Positions 20,204 through 29,899 are shown, numbered from the stretch's first letter. The stretch is DNA of 64,000 nucleotides from JANQJD01 sp965601685 (GCA_965601685.1 CBFCWI010000001.1:620001-684000); one strand, 5' to 3'. Numbers and translations: made by a program. The notes: generated from the sequence alone by a model not told the origin.

Positions 20204-20304
20204 GCTCTCTCTCCTATTTCTAAGCTCTTCGCCGCCGATACAGAGGCACCCCTCATCTAGGGTTTCATCTCAGCTCCGGATCTTCAATCCATCGAACTCC
20301 CTCC

Positions 20305-20991
20305 TTGCTGGCCATGAGATCTCTCACACTCATTCTGGCGCCACACACAGCCCGTAGATCTTTGAGGAAGGGTGAATGGCAAGAAGAGACATTGCAAGCC
20401 TACTTTTACTATCATAACATTCAGTCCATGGGAACGAGGAAGCAGCGAGTCTGGTATCAAGAGACGATCAGAAAAGTTGAACCGCCCCAGGGACGGCTAT
20501 GTGATCATCCCACTTGTACACAGACAGGTACGTATCGGGCACCGCGCTCACGGGTGAGTGACTCGTATTACTGGTTCTGTCTCAATCATGTTCGAATGTA
20601 CAATCGTGCATGGAATTTCTATGAAGGTTTGACGATCTCAGAGGTAGAGTATTACCTGCGCGATGACGTCGTGTGGCGGCGACCTACCTGGCCGCTCAGT
20701 GGGAGGAATGGCCGGCTATACACAGATTCTTTTGGAAGTTTTACACTCTTTGGGCCTCGACTGAGGAGTGGTGTTTCACAGCAACGCCTAACAACAGGAA
20801 CCCCAGAAGACCGGGCCATGCGGGCCATGGAACTCCAATACCCTGTGACTAAAACTGAGGTCAAGGCTCGTTATAAAGAACTGGTCAAGCGACTCCATCC
20901 AGACGTCCATGGTGGGGACAGAACGAGTGAGGAAAGACTAAAAATCGTGATAGAGGCTTATAAAACACTTATGAACAGATTAAGTACTTAA
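20305..20991 (+). CDS. J-domain protein upstream of cobS
   Basis: A DnaJ-like co-chaperone of the type found next to cobS in alphaproteobacteria. The middle has a conserved region with CDHPTCTQTGTYRAPRSR and YYWFCLNHVRMYNRAWNFY, whose cysteines could bind zinc. The C-terminus is a short J domain (about residues 170-228) with the HPD tripeptide in KRLHPDVHGGDR. There is no Gly/Phe-rich or peptide-binding domain. The start is uncertain: the first 40 residues show little family character, and the ATG at 20428 could be the true start. The client is unknown. Confidence 0.85.
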   Translation: MLAMRSLTLILAPHTARRSLRKGEWQEETLQAYFYYHNIQSMGTRKQRVWYQETIRKVEPPQGRLCDHPTCTQTGTYRAPRSRVSDSYYWFCLNHVRMYNRAWNFYEGLTISEVEYYLRDDVVWRRPTWPLSGRNGRLYTDSFGSFTLFGPRLRSGVSQQRLTTGTPEDRAMRAMELQYPVTKTEVKARYKELVKRLHPDVHGGDRTSEERLKIVIEAYKTLMNRLST

Positions 20992-21062
20992 TGGTATGCC
21001 CTCGTTTAAGACACGAACGAGTGGGGTGTTATTGGCCTGATGATCTTCAAAGAGGGTTCGTT

Positions 21063-22079
21063 ATGCCTTCCATTGCGCGCGACTTGCTAGTGCCAAGCGA
21101 TACGGCCCGTCATCCTCTAGATCAACCGGATATCCGCATCTCCGTGCGGCAGGTTTTTGGCCTGGAAACAGATCTCGAAGTGCCCGCCTTCAGCAGGGGG
21201 AGTACATTTGTGCCACAGATCGACGCAACATACAGGTTCGATCGTGCTACTACCTTAGCTATTCTCGCAGGATTCGCCTACAACCGTCGCGTCATGCTAC
21301 AAGGCTATCATGGGACTGGAAAGTCCACGCACATCGAGCAGGTAGCGGCCAGAATCAACTGGCCTTGCATCCGTGTTAACCTAGATAGCCATGTGAGTCG
21401 GATCGATCTGATCGGCAAAGATGCTATTGTTCTGCGTGACGGGCGCCAAGTAACCGAATTCCGCGCGGGCATTTTGCCATGGGCTTTACAACAGCCGATG
21501 ACCCTAGTGTTTGACGAGTACGATGCTGGTCGTCCCGATGTCATGTTTGTTATTCAGAGAGTGCTAGAAGTTGAAGGCAAGCTGACGTTGTTGGATCAGA
21601 ACAGTGTCATCCACCCGCATCCGTCTTTCCGGTTATTTGCAACGGCCAATACTATAGGTCTGGGAGATACTACTGGTCTCTATCATGGTACTAATCAAAT
21701 CAACCAAGGACAGATGGATCGCTGGAATATAATTGCAACTCTCAATTATCTCGAGCACGATGAAGAAGTACAAATAATTCTTGCAAAGCTACCAGAATAC
21801 AATCGAACAGAGAGGCGTGAACAAGTCGCTGCCATGGTTTCTGTTGCCGATATGACTCGTAATGGATTTATGTGTGGCGATATTTCAACTGTGATGAGCC
21901 CACGCACTGTGCTAACCTGGGCGGAGAATAACGCGATTTTCAATGATATTGCTTATTCATTCCGAATTACCTTCCTCAACAGGTGCGATGAGACAGAACG
22001 CCCGATTATTGCGGAATACTACCAACGCTGTTTTGGTCACGATTTGGAGAAAGTGACTGATGCGTCCAACCTAATCTAA
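21063..22079 (+). CDS. cobS: Cobaltochelatase subunit CobS
   Basis: AAA+ ATPase subunit of the aerobic cobaltochelatase, which with CobT and CobN inserts cobalt into hydrogenobyrinate a,c-diamide. Walker A is GYHGTGKST at residues 81-89 and Walker B is TLVFDEYDAG; ATANTIGLGD follows as sensor region. The frame is open from 20991, but ATG 21063 has AGAGGG eight bases upstream and gives the usual MPSIARDLL start. It lies 189 bases before cobT. CobN is not in the window. Confidence 0.95.
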   Translation: MPSIARDLLVPSDTARHPLDQPDIRISVRQVFGLETDLEVPAFSRGSTFVPQIDATYRFDRATTLAILAGFAYNRRVMLQGYHGTGKSTHIEQVAARINWPCIRVNLDSHVSRIDLIGKDAIVLRDGRQVTEFRAGILPWALQQPMTLVFDEYDAGRPDVMFVIQRVLEVEGKLTLLDQNSVIHPHPSFRLFATANTIGLGDTTGLYHGTNQINQGQMDRWNIIATLNYLEHDEEVQIILAKLPEYNRTERREQVAAMVSVADMTRNGFMCGDISTVMSPRTVLTWAENNAIFNDIAYSFRITFLNRCDETERPIIAEYYQRCFGHDLEKVTDASNLI

Positions 22080-22177
22080 ACGACATTCCCATAGACTCTC
22101 AGTCGTCGATATTTCTCCTTGAGTATACCTTGTGACACAAATGGTACGTACAGTGCCTGGGAAAAAAAGAGCAAGGC

Positions 22178-22189
22178 GTTGGCGCCAAC
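22178..22189. repeat. 12-bp perfect palindrome in the cobS-cobT spacer
   Basis: GTTGGCGCCAAC is self-complementary over all 12 bases. It lies in the 189-base gap ahead of cobT. It could be an operator half or chance; no cobalamin riboswitch is visible around it. Confidence 0.35.
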
Positions 22190-22268
22190 CCCTGCCTTCC
22201 CTGGAAGCCCCATCGTATTGCCCCTTCAAAGAGGGCGCATCAGTCAAGAGGATTCGGGAGTTTAGGTC

Positions 22269-24143
22269 ATGTCTCACGGGAAAGCTGACGAAGCTGGACC
22301 GGTTGCAACATTCAAGCAGGCCACTGCCGCAGCTGTGCGGGCAGTGGCTAAGCGTGGTGATATTGTGGTATCCTATATGGTGGCGGGTGTGCCCGTCACC
22401 CATGATTTCCAGGTGCACTTGCCGCTGCCGCCGCCACAGACATCCATAGAACTTCTGCGCGGGACAGCTGATTCCATGGCGTTGCGTTTGCGTTACCATA
22501 ACAATGGTATTCACCGCCTGCATCAACCTATGACGTTTCCTGCGCAGTTGATCTATGATGCAATGGAACAGGTGAGGGTTGAAGCTCTCGGAGCATTACG
22601 CCTTCCTGGAGTCGCTGCCAACGTATTCGCAGCCCACGAGCAACACTGTCAGCACGCAGGCTATCAGCATGCTGTGCAGGCGGAAGAGGTGCCGGTAGAG
22701 CAAGCCCTGAGTCTGCTAGCACTAGAAGAGTTCACTAACCGGCGAGCCTGCCCTGCCACTCATCATATAGCCGAACTGTGGCGCCAACACCTTGACAGCA
22801 AGGCTGCTGCTACTCTGGCTGAGTTGTGTCGGACTGTTGAGGATCAGAATGCCTTTGCTGTCATCGTCCGACAATTCATCGCTACCCTTGGCCTTGAAGA
22901 AGGCAAGGCAGAGGCAAGGCGGGAAGAAGGCAAGGCGGAGGCGGTAAAGAGAGAAGAAGACAGGACCCCGTACTCTTCACAGGCCGGGACGTGGGAGAAA
23001 AGGCATAAGGAGGATGGAGAAGAAGAGAGAGTGGAGGTCTCTGCTGCTAGCGGAGCGGCCGTCCTCATTCCGAGGCGTGGTGAGGCATCAGGTGAACCTC
23101 TCTCGCAGAGAGGATCTCATCGTGGTTCCCGGGAGCCAACTGGTTACCATGCCTATTCTACCAGATTTGACCAGGTAGTAGAAGCCGGTGGATTATGTGA
23201 CCCAGATGAGTTAATCCATCTGCGAACGCAATTAGACCAACAGCTTGTGCACCTTCAGGGGATAGTGAGCCGGCTCGCTAATCGCCTGCAACGCCGGCTG
23301 TTAGCCCGTCAGACACGAATATGGGAGTTCGACCTGGAAGAGGGTCTACTCGATTCTGGCAGGCTAGCACGCATCGTGGCTAATCCTCTCCATGCCCTGT
23401 CCTTCAAGCGCGAACGGGAAACTGATTGCCGCGATACCGTGGTGACCTTATTGATTGACAATTCTGGGTCTATGCGTGGCCGGCCCATTGCTGTTGCTGC
23501 TATGAGCGCTGACATTCTCGCCCGCACCTTAGAGCGCTGTGGTGTCAAGGTTGAGGTTCTGGGTTTTACTACTAGTGCCTGGAAAGGGGGGCGCCTACGC
23601 GAATTATGGATTCGCGATCACAAACCTCCACGTCCGGGTCGCCTCAACGATCTGCAGCACATCATCTACAAGTCGGCTGACACACCATGGCGGCGGGCGC
23701 GCAAGAATCTTGGCTTGATGCTACGCGAAGGCATTCTCAAAGAGAACATCGACGGAGAAGCCTTGTTATGGGCATATAGCCGTCTAGCAGCACGCTATGA
23801 ACAGCGGCGTATCTTGATGGTCATCTCAGATGGGGCTCCAGTAGATGAGTCCACGTTGTCAGTGAACCCTGGTAATTACTTAGAACGGCATCTGCGCGAA
23901 GTGATCGCTTGGATTGAAAACAATTCGCCCATTGAACTGATCGCAATCGGTATCGGTCATGATGTCACCCGTTATTACCGGCGAGCTGTCGCTATTATGA
24001 ACGCCGAAGAACTAGGCGGTACAGTGATGAAACAGCTTCTCGCCCTGTTCATGGAAGAAGAGCCAGGCCGCCAGGCAGGGGGGGCGGAGAGAGCGCGGGG
24101 GTCTTCCCCCCGCAAACTCGCCAGAGAAGGCCACAGGGGCTAA
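22269..24143 (+). CDS. cobT: Cobaltochelatase subunit CobT
   Basis: Partner of CobS in the CobST chaperone ring of the aerobic cobaltochelatase. The N-terminal region (TFKQATAAAVRAVA) is followed by a charged linker at about 209-260 that holds a short internal repeat EEGKAEA (210-216 and 219-225). A von Willebrand A domain follows with the MIDAS motif DNSGSM from residue 397. GGAG lies eight bases before the ATG. The C-terminal tail after LLALFMEEE is low-complexity and encodes a GC-rich hairpin. The stop codon overlaps the groEL stop on the other strand, so the tail may have been extended by loss of the original stop. Confidence 0.94.
   Translation: MSHGKADEAGPVATFKQATAAAVRAVAKRGDIVVSYMVAGVPVTHDFQVHLPLPPPQTSIELLRGTADSMALRLRYHNNGIHRLHQPMTFPAQLIYDAMEQVRVEALGALRLPGVAANVFAAHEQHCQHAGYQHAVQAEEVPVEQALSLLALEEFTNRRACPATHHIAELWRQHLDSKAAATLAELCRTVEDQNAFAVIVRQFIATLGLEEGKAEARREEGKAEAVKREEDRTPYSSQAGTWEKRHKEDGEEERVEVSAASGAAVLIPRRGEASGEPLSQRGSHRGSREPTGYHAYSTRFDQVVEAGGLCDPDELIHLRTQLDQQLVHLQGIVSRLANRLQRRLLARQTRIWEFDLEEGLLDSGRLARIVANPLHALSFKRERETDCRDTVVTLLIDNSGSMRGRPIAVAAMSADILARTLERCGVKVEVLGFTTSAWKGGRLRELWIRDHKPPRPGRLNDLQHIIYKSADTPWRRARKNLGLMLREGILKENIDGEALLWAYSRLAARYEQRRILMVISDGAPVDESTLSVNPGNYLERHLREVIAWIENNSPIELIAIGIGHDVTRYYRRAVAIMNAEELGGTVMKQLLALFMEEEPGRQAGGAERARGSSPRKLAREGHRG
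24095..24113. terminator. GC-rich hairpin in the cobT tail, 3' of groEL
   Basis: GCGGGGG (24095-24101) pairs with CCCCCGC (24107-24113) around a five-base loop. It lies within the cobT tail and just beyond the groEL stop on the minus strand. No clear T run follows on either strand, so it is at best a weak or factor-assisted terminator. Confidence 0.35.
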
Positions 24144-25795
24144 AAATCCATGCCACCCATGCCACCGCCCATGCCACCGCCCATGCCACCACCAGCCGGT
24201 GGCGTTGGAGTCTTGTCTGGCTTCTCGGCAACCATAGCTTCCGTGGTAATGAGCAAGCCTGCTACCGACGAGGCGTCCTGCAAAGCAGTGCGGACTACCT
24301 TTGTCGGGTCAATAATGCCTATCTTGATCATATCACAATAGACACCGTTTTGGGCATCGAAACCCCAATTGAGATCGTTGCTCTCAAGAAGTTTGCCTGC
24401 CACCACGGCGCCGTCATGACCGGCGTTCTCTGCAATCTGGCGCACCGGAGATTGTAAAGCACGACGGACAATCTCTATACCGACCTTCTGGTCATCATTG
24501 GCAGGCTGAAGGCTGTTTAGAGACTTGATAGCATACAGCAGGGCACACCCGCCACCGGCTACCACACCCTCTTCTACTGCAGCACGCGTGGCATGCAGCG
24601 CATCATCCACACGGTCCTTCTTCTCCTTGACTTCAACCTCTGTAGCCCCTCCTACCTTCACGACAGCAACGCCACCAGCAAGCTTGGCTAACCGCTCCTG
24701 AAGCTTCTCGCGATCATAGTCAGAAGTGGTTTCCTCAATCTGTTTGCGAATCTGGTTGCAGCGAGCCAGTATATCGCTCTTAGTGCCGGCTCCATCGACG
24801 ATGGTAGTATCATCTTTGGTGATAGTGATCTTCTTCGCCGTCCCTAACATGTCGAGAGTGACGTTTTCGAGTTTGATACCGAGATCTTCTGAAACCACCT
24901 GTCCACCAGTGAGAATAGAGATGTCTTCTAGCATGGCCTTGCGGCGGTCCCCGAACCCCGGCGCTTTGACGGCCGCTACTTTCAGGCCACCACGGAGCTT
25001 GTTCACGACTAGAGTCGCAAGTGCCTCCCCCTCGACATCTTCAGCAACGATCAAGAGTGGCTTCGCTGACTGGACGATAGATTCTAGCACAGGCAGGAGC
25101 GGCTGTAATCCGGACAGCTTCTTCTCGAAAAGAAGGATGTAGGGGTTTTCTAGTTCACAAACCATCTTCTCAGCGTTCGTCACAAAGTATGGTGAAGTAT
25201 ACCCACGATCAAACTGCATACCCTCGACTACGTCTAGTTCGGTCTCTAGCCCCTTTGCCTCTTCTACCGTGATCACGCCCTCATTACCAACCTTGGCCAT
25301 AGCATTAGCGATAATCTTGCCGATCTCTATCTCGCCGTTTGCAGAAATAGTGCCAACCTGGGTGATCTCTTCGTTTGTTGAGACGGTTCGTGAGTGGCTT
25401 TTGACTTCCTTGACTACCGAATCGACAGCAAGATCGATGCCGCGCTTCAGATCCATCGGATTCATACCGGCAGCCACGGCCTTAGCCCCTTCACGGACAA
25501 TGGCTTGAGCCAGAGCGGTGGCCGTGGTAGTACCATCGCCGGCCATATCATTAGTCTTCGCAGCGACCTCGCGCACCATCTGGGCTCCCATGTTCTCGAA
25601 CTTGTCTGTAAGTTCGATTTCCTTGGCCACAGTCACACCATCTTTAGTAATACGGGGGGCGCCAAATGACTTATCGAGGACTACGTTACGACCCTTCGGT
25701 CCTAGAGTGACCTTGACCGCATCGGCCAAGATATCAACGCCGCGCAGCATACGAGCGCGTGCGTCAGTGGAGAATTTGACTTCCTTGGCAGCCAT
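24140..25795 (-). CDS. groEL: 60 kDa chaperonin GroEL
   Basis: ATP-driven folding chamber that works with GroES. The 551-residue protein starts MAAKEVKFSTDAR and has the ATP-binding GPKGRNVVLDKSFG and AGDGTTTATALA, and the C-terminal glycine/methionine repeat GGMGGGMGGGMGGMDF. Length is normal for alphaproteobacteria. It follows groES after 20 bases in a standard groESL operon under a CIRCE operator. Its stop (complement of CTA at 24140-24142) shares bases with the cobT stop TAA at 24141-24143. Confidence 0.99.
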   Translation of the reverse strand: MAAKEVKFSTDARARMLRGVDILADAVKVTLGPKGRNVVLDKSFGAPRITKDGVTVAKEIELTDKFENMGAQMVREVAAKTNDMAGDGTTTATALAQAIVREGAKAVAAGMNPMDLKRGIDLAVDSVVKEVKSHSRTVSTNEEITQVGTISANGEIEIGKIIANAMAKVGNEGVITVEEAKGLETELDVVEGMQFDRGYTSPYFVTNAEKMVCELENPYILLFEKKLSGLQPLLPVLESIVQSAKPLLIVAEDVEGEALATLVVNKLRGGLKVAAVKAPGFGDRRKAMLEDISILTGGQVVSEDLGIKLENVTLDMLGTAKKITITKDDTTIVDGAGTKSDILARCNQIRKQIEETTSDYDREKLQERLAKLAGGVAVVKVGGATEVEVKEKKDRVDDALHATRAAVEEGVVAGGGCALLYAIKSLNSLQPANDDQKVGIEIVRRALQSPVRQIAENAGHDGAVVAGKLLESNDLNWGFDAQNGVYCDMIKIGIIDPTKVVRTALQDASSVAGLLITTEAMVAEKPDKTPTPPAGGGMGGGMGGGMGGMDF

Positions 25796-25815
25796 GATTC
25801 TATTCCTTCCTTATT

Positions 25816-26106
25816 TCATTTCTCCAGGACGCCCATGATATCGGACTCCTTCATGATCAAAAGCTCGTCGTTGTTAATCTTGACTTCAGTGCCTGACCAC
25901 TTGCCAAACAGAATCCGGTCGCCGACCTTGATGTCTGGGGGCACAATCTTGCCATCTTCCCCACGTGCACCTGGCCCAACGGCAATGATCTCGCCTTCCT
26001 GTGGCTTCTCCTTGGCGGTGTCGGGAATGATGATTCCCCCTGCGGTCTTGTTTTCCTGCTCGATGCGTTTGACAACGACGCGGTCATGCAGCGGACGAAA
26101 TTTCAT
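25816..26106 (-). CDS. groES: 10 kDa co-chaperonin GroES
   Basis: Lid of the GroEL chamber. The 96-residue protein begins MKFRPLHDRVVVKRIE, has the mobile loop around NKTAGGIIIPDTAKEKPQEG in two blocks, and ends GVLEK. GGAGGG lies seven bases before the ATG. First gene of groES-groEL. Confidence 0.99.
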   Translation of the reverse strand: MKFRPLHDRVVVKRIEQENKTAGGIIIPDTAKEKPQEGEIIAVGPGARGEDGKIVPPDIKVGDRILFGKWSGTEVKINNDELLIMKESDIMGVLEK

Positions 26107-26163
26107 CCTTGTACCCTCCGGTAATGCTTGTATGGCGGGGAAAGCGACAGCCCGGCCTGGCTG

Positions 26164-26190
26164 CTAGCACTTACCGCCAGTGAGTGCCAG
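26164..26190 (-). promoter_or_regulatory. CIRCE element (HrcA operator) of groESL
   Basis: Inverted repeat with the classic 9-9-9 layout: CTAGCACTT, nine bases, GAGTGCCAG. The consensus is TTAGCACTC-N9-GAGTGCTAA; each arm deviates at a few positions. It sits about 60 bases upstream of groES, just downstream of a TTGACA promoter box, the right place for HrcA repression under normal conditions. hrcA is not in the window. Confidence 0.88.
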
Positions 26191-26191
26191 T

Positions 26192-26220
26192 TCACTACCA
26201 TGCATTTCCGGGGCTGTCAA
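26192..26220 (-). promoter_or_regulatory. Candidate groESL promoter
   Basis: On the minus strand, a perfect -35 box TTGACA (26220-26215) is followed after 17 bases by a poor -10 box TAGTGA (26197-26192). Transcription would start inside the CIRCE element, consistent with HrcA control. Confidence 0.55.
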
Positions 26221-26456
26221 GACGAGATCGCTTTCCTAAAACCACAGCCCTTCGTGATTGCAGGCTGAAACAGTGTTGCTGCATAAGGTGCAAGAGCCTA
26301 GAGAGCCTAGAGAGACAGTAGGAAGTCTTAGATCGCACGGGTAACTACAAGTAATAGGATGGAAGATAGGGCTGTCGTGAGTTAGAAGCTCTGGCATACA
26401 AATTGCCGACCATATTTTGAAGGCATGCCTGCTTGCCTTGAGACTAGCGGATCGGA

Positions 26457-27818
26457 ATGATGCAGTTTAACCCACGCTGCATCTCTGGGATGAGTGTCAT
26501 GTTGCCATTCCCTCCTCCTCTCGATGAGTCGACATTTGCTCGTCTTATGCAGACTGTTGGGCCATTTGAGACTCGGCCCAAGATCGCAGTAGCAGTCTCT
26601 GGTGGTCCTGACAGTATGGCATTATGTGGGCTCATGGTACGCTGGACGAGACTCCACGGTGGGGAGACAGTAGCCTTGACTGTTGATCATCAGCTGCGAG
26701 CAGACTCGTCTCACGAAGCACAACTGGTCGGCAAACGGCTTGTAGCACTAGGAATCCGGCACCACGTGTTAACACGCACAGGCCCACCGCTGCAGGCCGA
26801 TATCCAGGCAAGAGCACGAGTGGCCCGCTACCAGCTCCTAGAAGATTGGTGCCAGCAAGAGGGAGCGCTCCATCTGGCTCTTGCACACCACCAGGACGAC
26901 CAGGCTGAGACTGTGCTGCTGCGATTGGCTCGGGGGAGTGGTTTGCGCGGGCTTGCAGCCATGGCGCCTATCGTCTACCGCCGTCACATGCGACTCGTGC
27001 GCCCATTGTTAACGGTGACCCGCGCACGCCTACAGGCTACCTGTATTGCCTATGATTTAGCGTGGATGGATGACCCCTGTAATCAGGATCAAGCCTTCTC
27101 CCGTGTACGCATACGACGCTTATTACCCTTATTGGCAGAAGAAGGAATAGATGCTTCCCGTTTAGCAAAAACCTCTAGACACTTACTGCGAGCTGGAATT
27201 GTCGTGAACAAGGCTGTTGCCACTCTGTTAGCCAAACATGCAGACGTACACCCTTTCGGGTTTGCCTGGCTTGATACAGCGGGCTTAGTCAGTAGCCCGC
27301 ATGAAGTAGCACTCCGTGTACTAGCTTGTCTTCTAACAGTAGTGGGTGGGCGAATCTATCCTCCTCGCCTACGGCAGCTGGAGGCGTTACATGAGGCTAT
27401 CTTCGCACAGACAATGCAGGGAGGACGGACGTTAGCCGGCTGTCTAGTGCGGCCATCGCTGGCTCGTGGGAGTCTCTTACTGTGTAGAGAACCATATGCT
27501 GTTGATACAGCAAAAAGTGTCCTTCCAGGAAAGTGCTTCCGTTGGGACGGACGTTTTACTATCATCATCTCACGTACTGCACCCACTGGTTCGAAGATCG
27601 GAGCGTTGGGACGGGTAGGCTGGAGTGGGGTAACTGCTGTTCGACCAGCCTTAACCTGCTTGCCGGCTTGTGTCGGCTATACCCTGCCGGCCCTGCATGT
27701 GCCAAGTGGGCACATTCAGCCCCTTCTGCCTGTGGGGGAATTCTGTCATGAAGACCTGCGCGGAGAGTCTGCTACTACTATGGCCGTTTTCGCTCCCGAC
27801 ACACCAGCATCAGTTTGA
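26457..27818 (+). CDS. tilS: tRNA(Ile)-lysidine synthetase TilS
   Basis: ATP-dependent ligase that modifies cytidine 34 of the CAU-anticodon tRNA-Ile to lysidine, needed to read AUA. The N-type PP-loop SGGPDSM is at residues 48-53, followed by LTVDHQLR and LALAHHQDDQAETVLLRLARGSG. The C-terminal half is more variable, as in the family. Start could be 26457 or the methionines at 26490 or 26499; none has a strong ribosome binding site. It precedes ftsH by about 100 bases, a conserved pairing. groES is divergent. Confidence 0.95.
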   Translation: MMQFNPRCISGMSVMLPFPPPLDESTFARLMQTVGPFETRPKIAVAVSGGPDSMALCGLMVRWTRLHGGETVALTVDHQLRADSSHEAQLVGKRLVALGIRHHVLTRTGPPLQADIQARARVARYQLLEDWCQQEGALHLALAHHQDDQAETVLLRLARGSGLRGLAAMAPIVYRRHMRLVRPLLTVTRARLQATCIAYDLAWMDDPCNQDQAFSRVRIRRLLPLLAEEGIDASRLAKTSRHLLRAGIVVNKAVATLLAKHADVHPFGFAWLDTAGLVSSPHEVALRVLACLLTVVGGRIYPPRLRQLEALHEAIFAQTMQGGRTLAGCLVRPSLARGSLLLCREPYAVDTAKSVLPGKCFRWDGRFTIIISRTAPTGSKIGALGRVGWSGVTAVRPALTCLPACVGYTLPALHVPSGHIQPLLPVGEFCHEDLRGESATTMAVFAPDTPASV

Positions 27819-27923
27819 GCATCATAATGTCTTGCTTTGCAACGTGTGAAGACTATCTATTGCTGTAGCGCGCCGATTGTCGGTGGCTCCCCGTGGAATC
27901 CAATCCAGAGAAGGGCTCTGAAC

Positions 27924-29879
27924 TTGAATTCGGGAAAGAATATTGCGCTGTGGATCATCATAGGTCTGCTCCTGGTAGCCTTGTTTAATTTGTTCCAGTC
28001 ATCATCGCCACGGACAACACAGGCGAATCTCGCATTCTCTGACTTCCTAGCTGAAGTGGAACGGCATGAAGTGCGTGATGTGATTCTCCAGGGCCGTACC
28101 CTGCAGGGTCATTTTAATGATGGTCGTATGTTCTCGACCTATGCACCGGAGGATCCGACTCTGGTTCCTACTCTGCGTGCTCACGGTGTCCGCATTGCCG
28201 CTCAACCAAGTGAAGAAAATATTCCTACTATATGGAGCATACTCATTTCGTGGTTCCCCATGCTGCTGTTAATCGGGGTGTGGATTTTCTTCATGCGTCA
28301 GATGCAGACGGGGGGAGGGAAGGCAATGGGTTTCGGCAAATCGCGGGCCCGCTTGCTGACTGAAAAGACAGGACGTATTACCTTCGAAGAAGTAGCCGGG
28401 ATTGACGAGGCTAAGCAGGAGTTGGAAGAAGTTGTGGAGTTTCTGAAAGATCCGCAAAGATTTCAGCGTCTAGGAGGCAAGATTCCAAAGGGTGTCCTAC
28501 TTGTGGGACCACCAGGGACCGGCAAGACTCTCCTTGCTCGCGCCATTGCCGGAGAAGCAAACGTGCCATTCTTTACTATTTCTGGTTCAGACTTTGTTGA
28601 GATGTTCGTAGGTGTGGGGGCTAGTCGTGTCCGTGACATGTTTGAGCAAGGTAAGAAGAACGCTCCTTGTATCGTTTTCATTGACGAGATTGACGCAGTA
28701 GGACGGCACCGCGGTGCAGGTTTAGGCGGTGGCAACGACGAACGAGAGCAGACTCTTAATCAATTGTTAGTAGAAATGGATGGTTTCGAATCTAATGAAG
28801 GTGTAATATTAATCGCCGCGACTAACCGGCCTGATGTGCTGGATCCAGCTCTGTTGCGCCCAGGCCGTTTTGACCGCCAGGTAGTGGTACCGAATCCAGA
28901 TGTTCTGGGGCGTGAAAAAATTCTGAAGGTACACATGCATAAGGTACCACTCGGGTCCGACGTGGATACAAAAGTACTAGCACGCGGAACCCCTGGTTTC
29001 TCCGGGGCTGATCTCGCTAATCTAGTCAACGAAGCAGCTCTGCTAGCAGCGCGTTACAGCAAGCGTGTTGTCACGATGTCTGAATTTGAGTCAGCTAAGG
29101 ATAAAGTTCTTATGGGAGCAGAGCGGCGCTCTCTGGTTATGAGCGAGGAGGAAAAACGCCTGACTGCCTATCACGAGGCAGGCCACGCTATTTGTGCTCT
29201 ACACAACTTCCACTCAGATCCTGTACATAAAGCGACGATTATACCGCGTGGTCGCGCACTAGGTATGGTCATGCGACTGCCAGAGGGCGATCGTATTTCA
29301 ACTTCGCGGGCTAAGATTGAAGCTGATCTGACTGTCTTCATGGGTGGACGTGTAGCTGAAGAATTGGTGTTTGGCGCTGAACGAGTCACTAATGGCGCCA
29401 TGGCAGACATCAAAGCAGCAACCGATTTTGCCCGCCGGATGGTCTGCGAGTGGGGTATGAGCGAAAAATTGGGTCCGCTTGCCTATGCTGAGGCTGATGA
29501 GGAAGTCTTCCTGGGCCACTCCATTACTCGACATAAAAATATCTCTGACGAAACCGCACGCAAGGTAGACGAGGAAATCCGTCGCATTGTCGAGGAAGCA
29601 TACGGTCGTGCTCACGGCATTCTGACGAAATTCCGCCATGAGCTCGAAACCCTAGCGAGGGGATTACTGGAATACGAAACTCTCTCTGGCGAGGAGATAC
29701 GCCTACTCCTGGCGGGAGAACCAGTACAGCGCGAGGAGACAGGGGATGTGCCACGCGACAACGGTCATCGCGCATCCGTACCGAGCACAGGCCGCACCAC
29801 GACGGCCACTGCTGGAGGCGATGGCTGCCACGGCTACGGCGGCTTGCCACCACCCCCAGAACCGCAGCCAGGTGCATAA
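27924..29879 (+). CDS. ftsH: ATP-dependent zinc metalloprotease FtsH
   Basis: Membrane-bound AAA+ protease that degrades unstable membrane and cytosolic proteins. Two transmembrane helices flank a small periplasmic domain. The AAA domain has Walker A GPPGTGKT, Walker B CIVFIDEID and the second region of homology GGGNDEREQTLNQLLVEMDG. The protease domain has the zinc motif HEAGH. An ATG-started frame exists from 27837, but family similarity begins at NSGKNIALW. A TTG at 27924 with GAAGGG eight bases upstream fits as the real start, giving 651 residues. Convergent with rpoD with only 20 bases between the stops. Confidence 0.96.
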   Translation: MNSGKNIALWIIIGLLLVALFNLFQSSSPRTTQANLAFSDFLAEVERHEVRDVILQGRTLQGHFNDGRMFSTYAPEDPTLVPTLRAHGVRIAAQPSEENIPTIWSILISWFPMLLLIGVWIFFMRQMQTGGGKAMGFGKSRARLLTEKTGRITFEEVAGIDEAKQELEEVVEFLKDPQRFQRLGGKIPKGVLLVGPPGTGKTLLARAIAGEANVPFFTISGSDFVEMFVGVGASRVRDMFEQGKKNAPCIVFIDEIDAVGRHRGAGLGGGNDEREQTLNQLLVEMDGFESNEGVILIAATNRPDVLDPALLRPGRFDRQVVVPNPDVLGREKILKVHMHKVPLGSDVDTKVLARGTPGFSGADLANLVNEAALLAARYSKRVVTMSEFESAKDKVLMGAERRSLVMSEEEKRLTAYHEAGHAICALHNFHSDPVHKATIIPRGRALGMVMRLPEGDRISTSRAKIEADLTVFMGGRVAEELVFGAERVTNGAMADIKAATDFARRMVCEWGMSEKLGPLAYAEADEEVFLGHSITRHKNISDETARKVDEEIRRIVEEAYGRAHGILTKFRHELETLARGLLEYETLSGEEIRLLLAGEPVQREETGDVPRDNGHRASVPSTGRTTTATAGGDGCHGYGGLPPPPEPQPGA

Positions 29880-29899
29880 TTGAGGGTTGTGCGGTCGGT

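Noticed and set aside
22132..22449. Plus-strand frame overlapping the cobT start
   Set aside because: Its 3' half is an alternative frame of cobT, and its 5' half has no known family; the cobT start has a good binding site.
22914..22950. Short tandem repeat that might suggest a repeat array
   Set aside because: It is an in-frame duplication in the CobT charged linker, common in that region of the family; no CRISPR-like spacing exists anywhere in the window.
24726..25142. Plus-strand frame of 138 codons opposite groEL
   Set aside because: It is the antisense shadow of a highly conserved, GC-biased gene and has no family resemblance.
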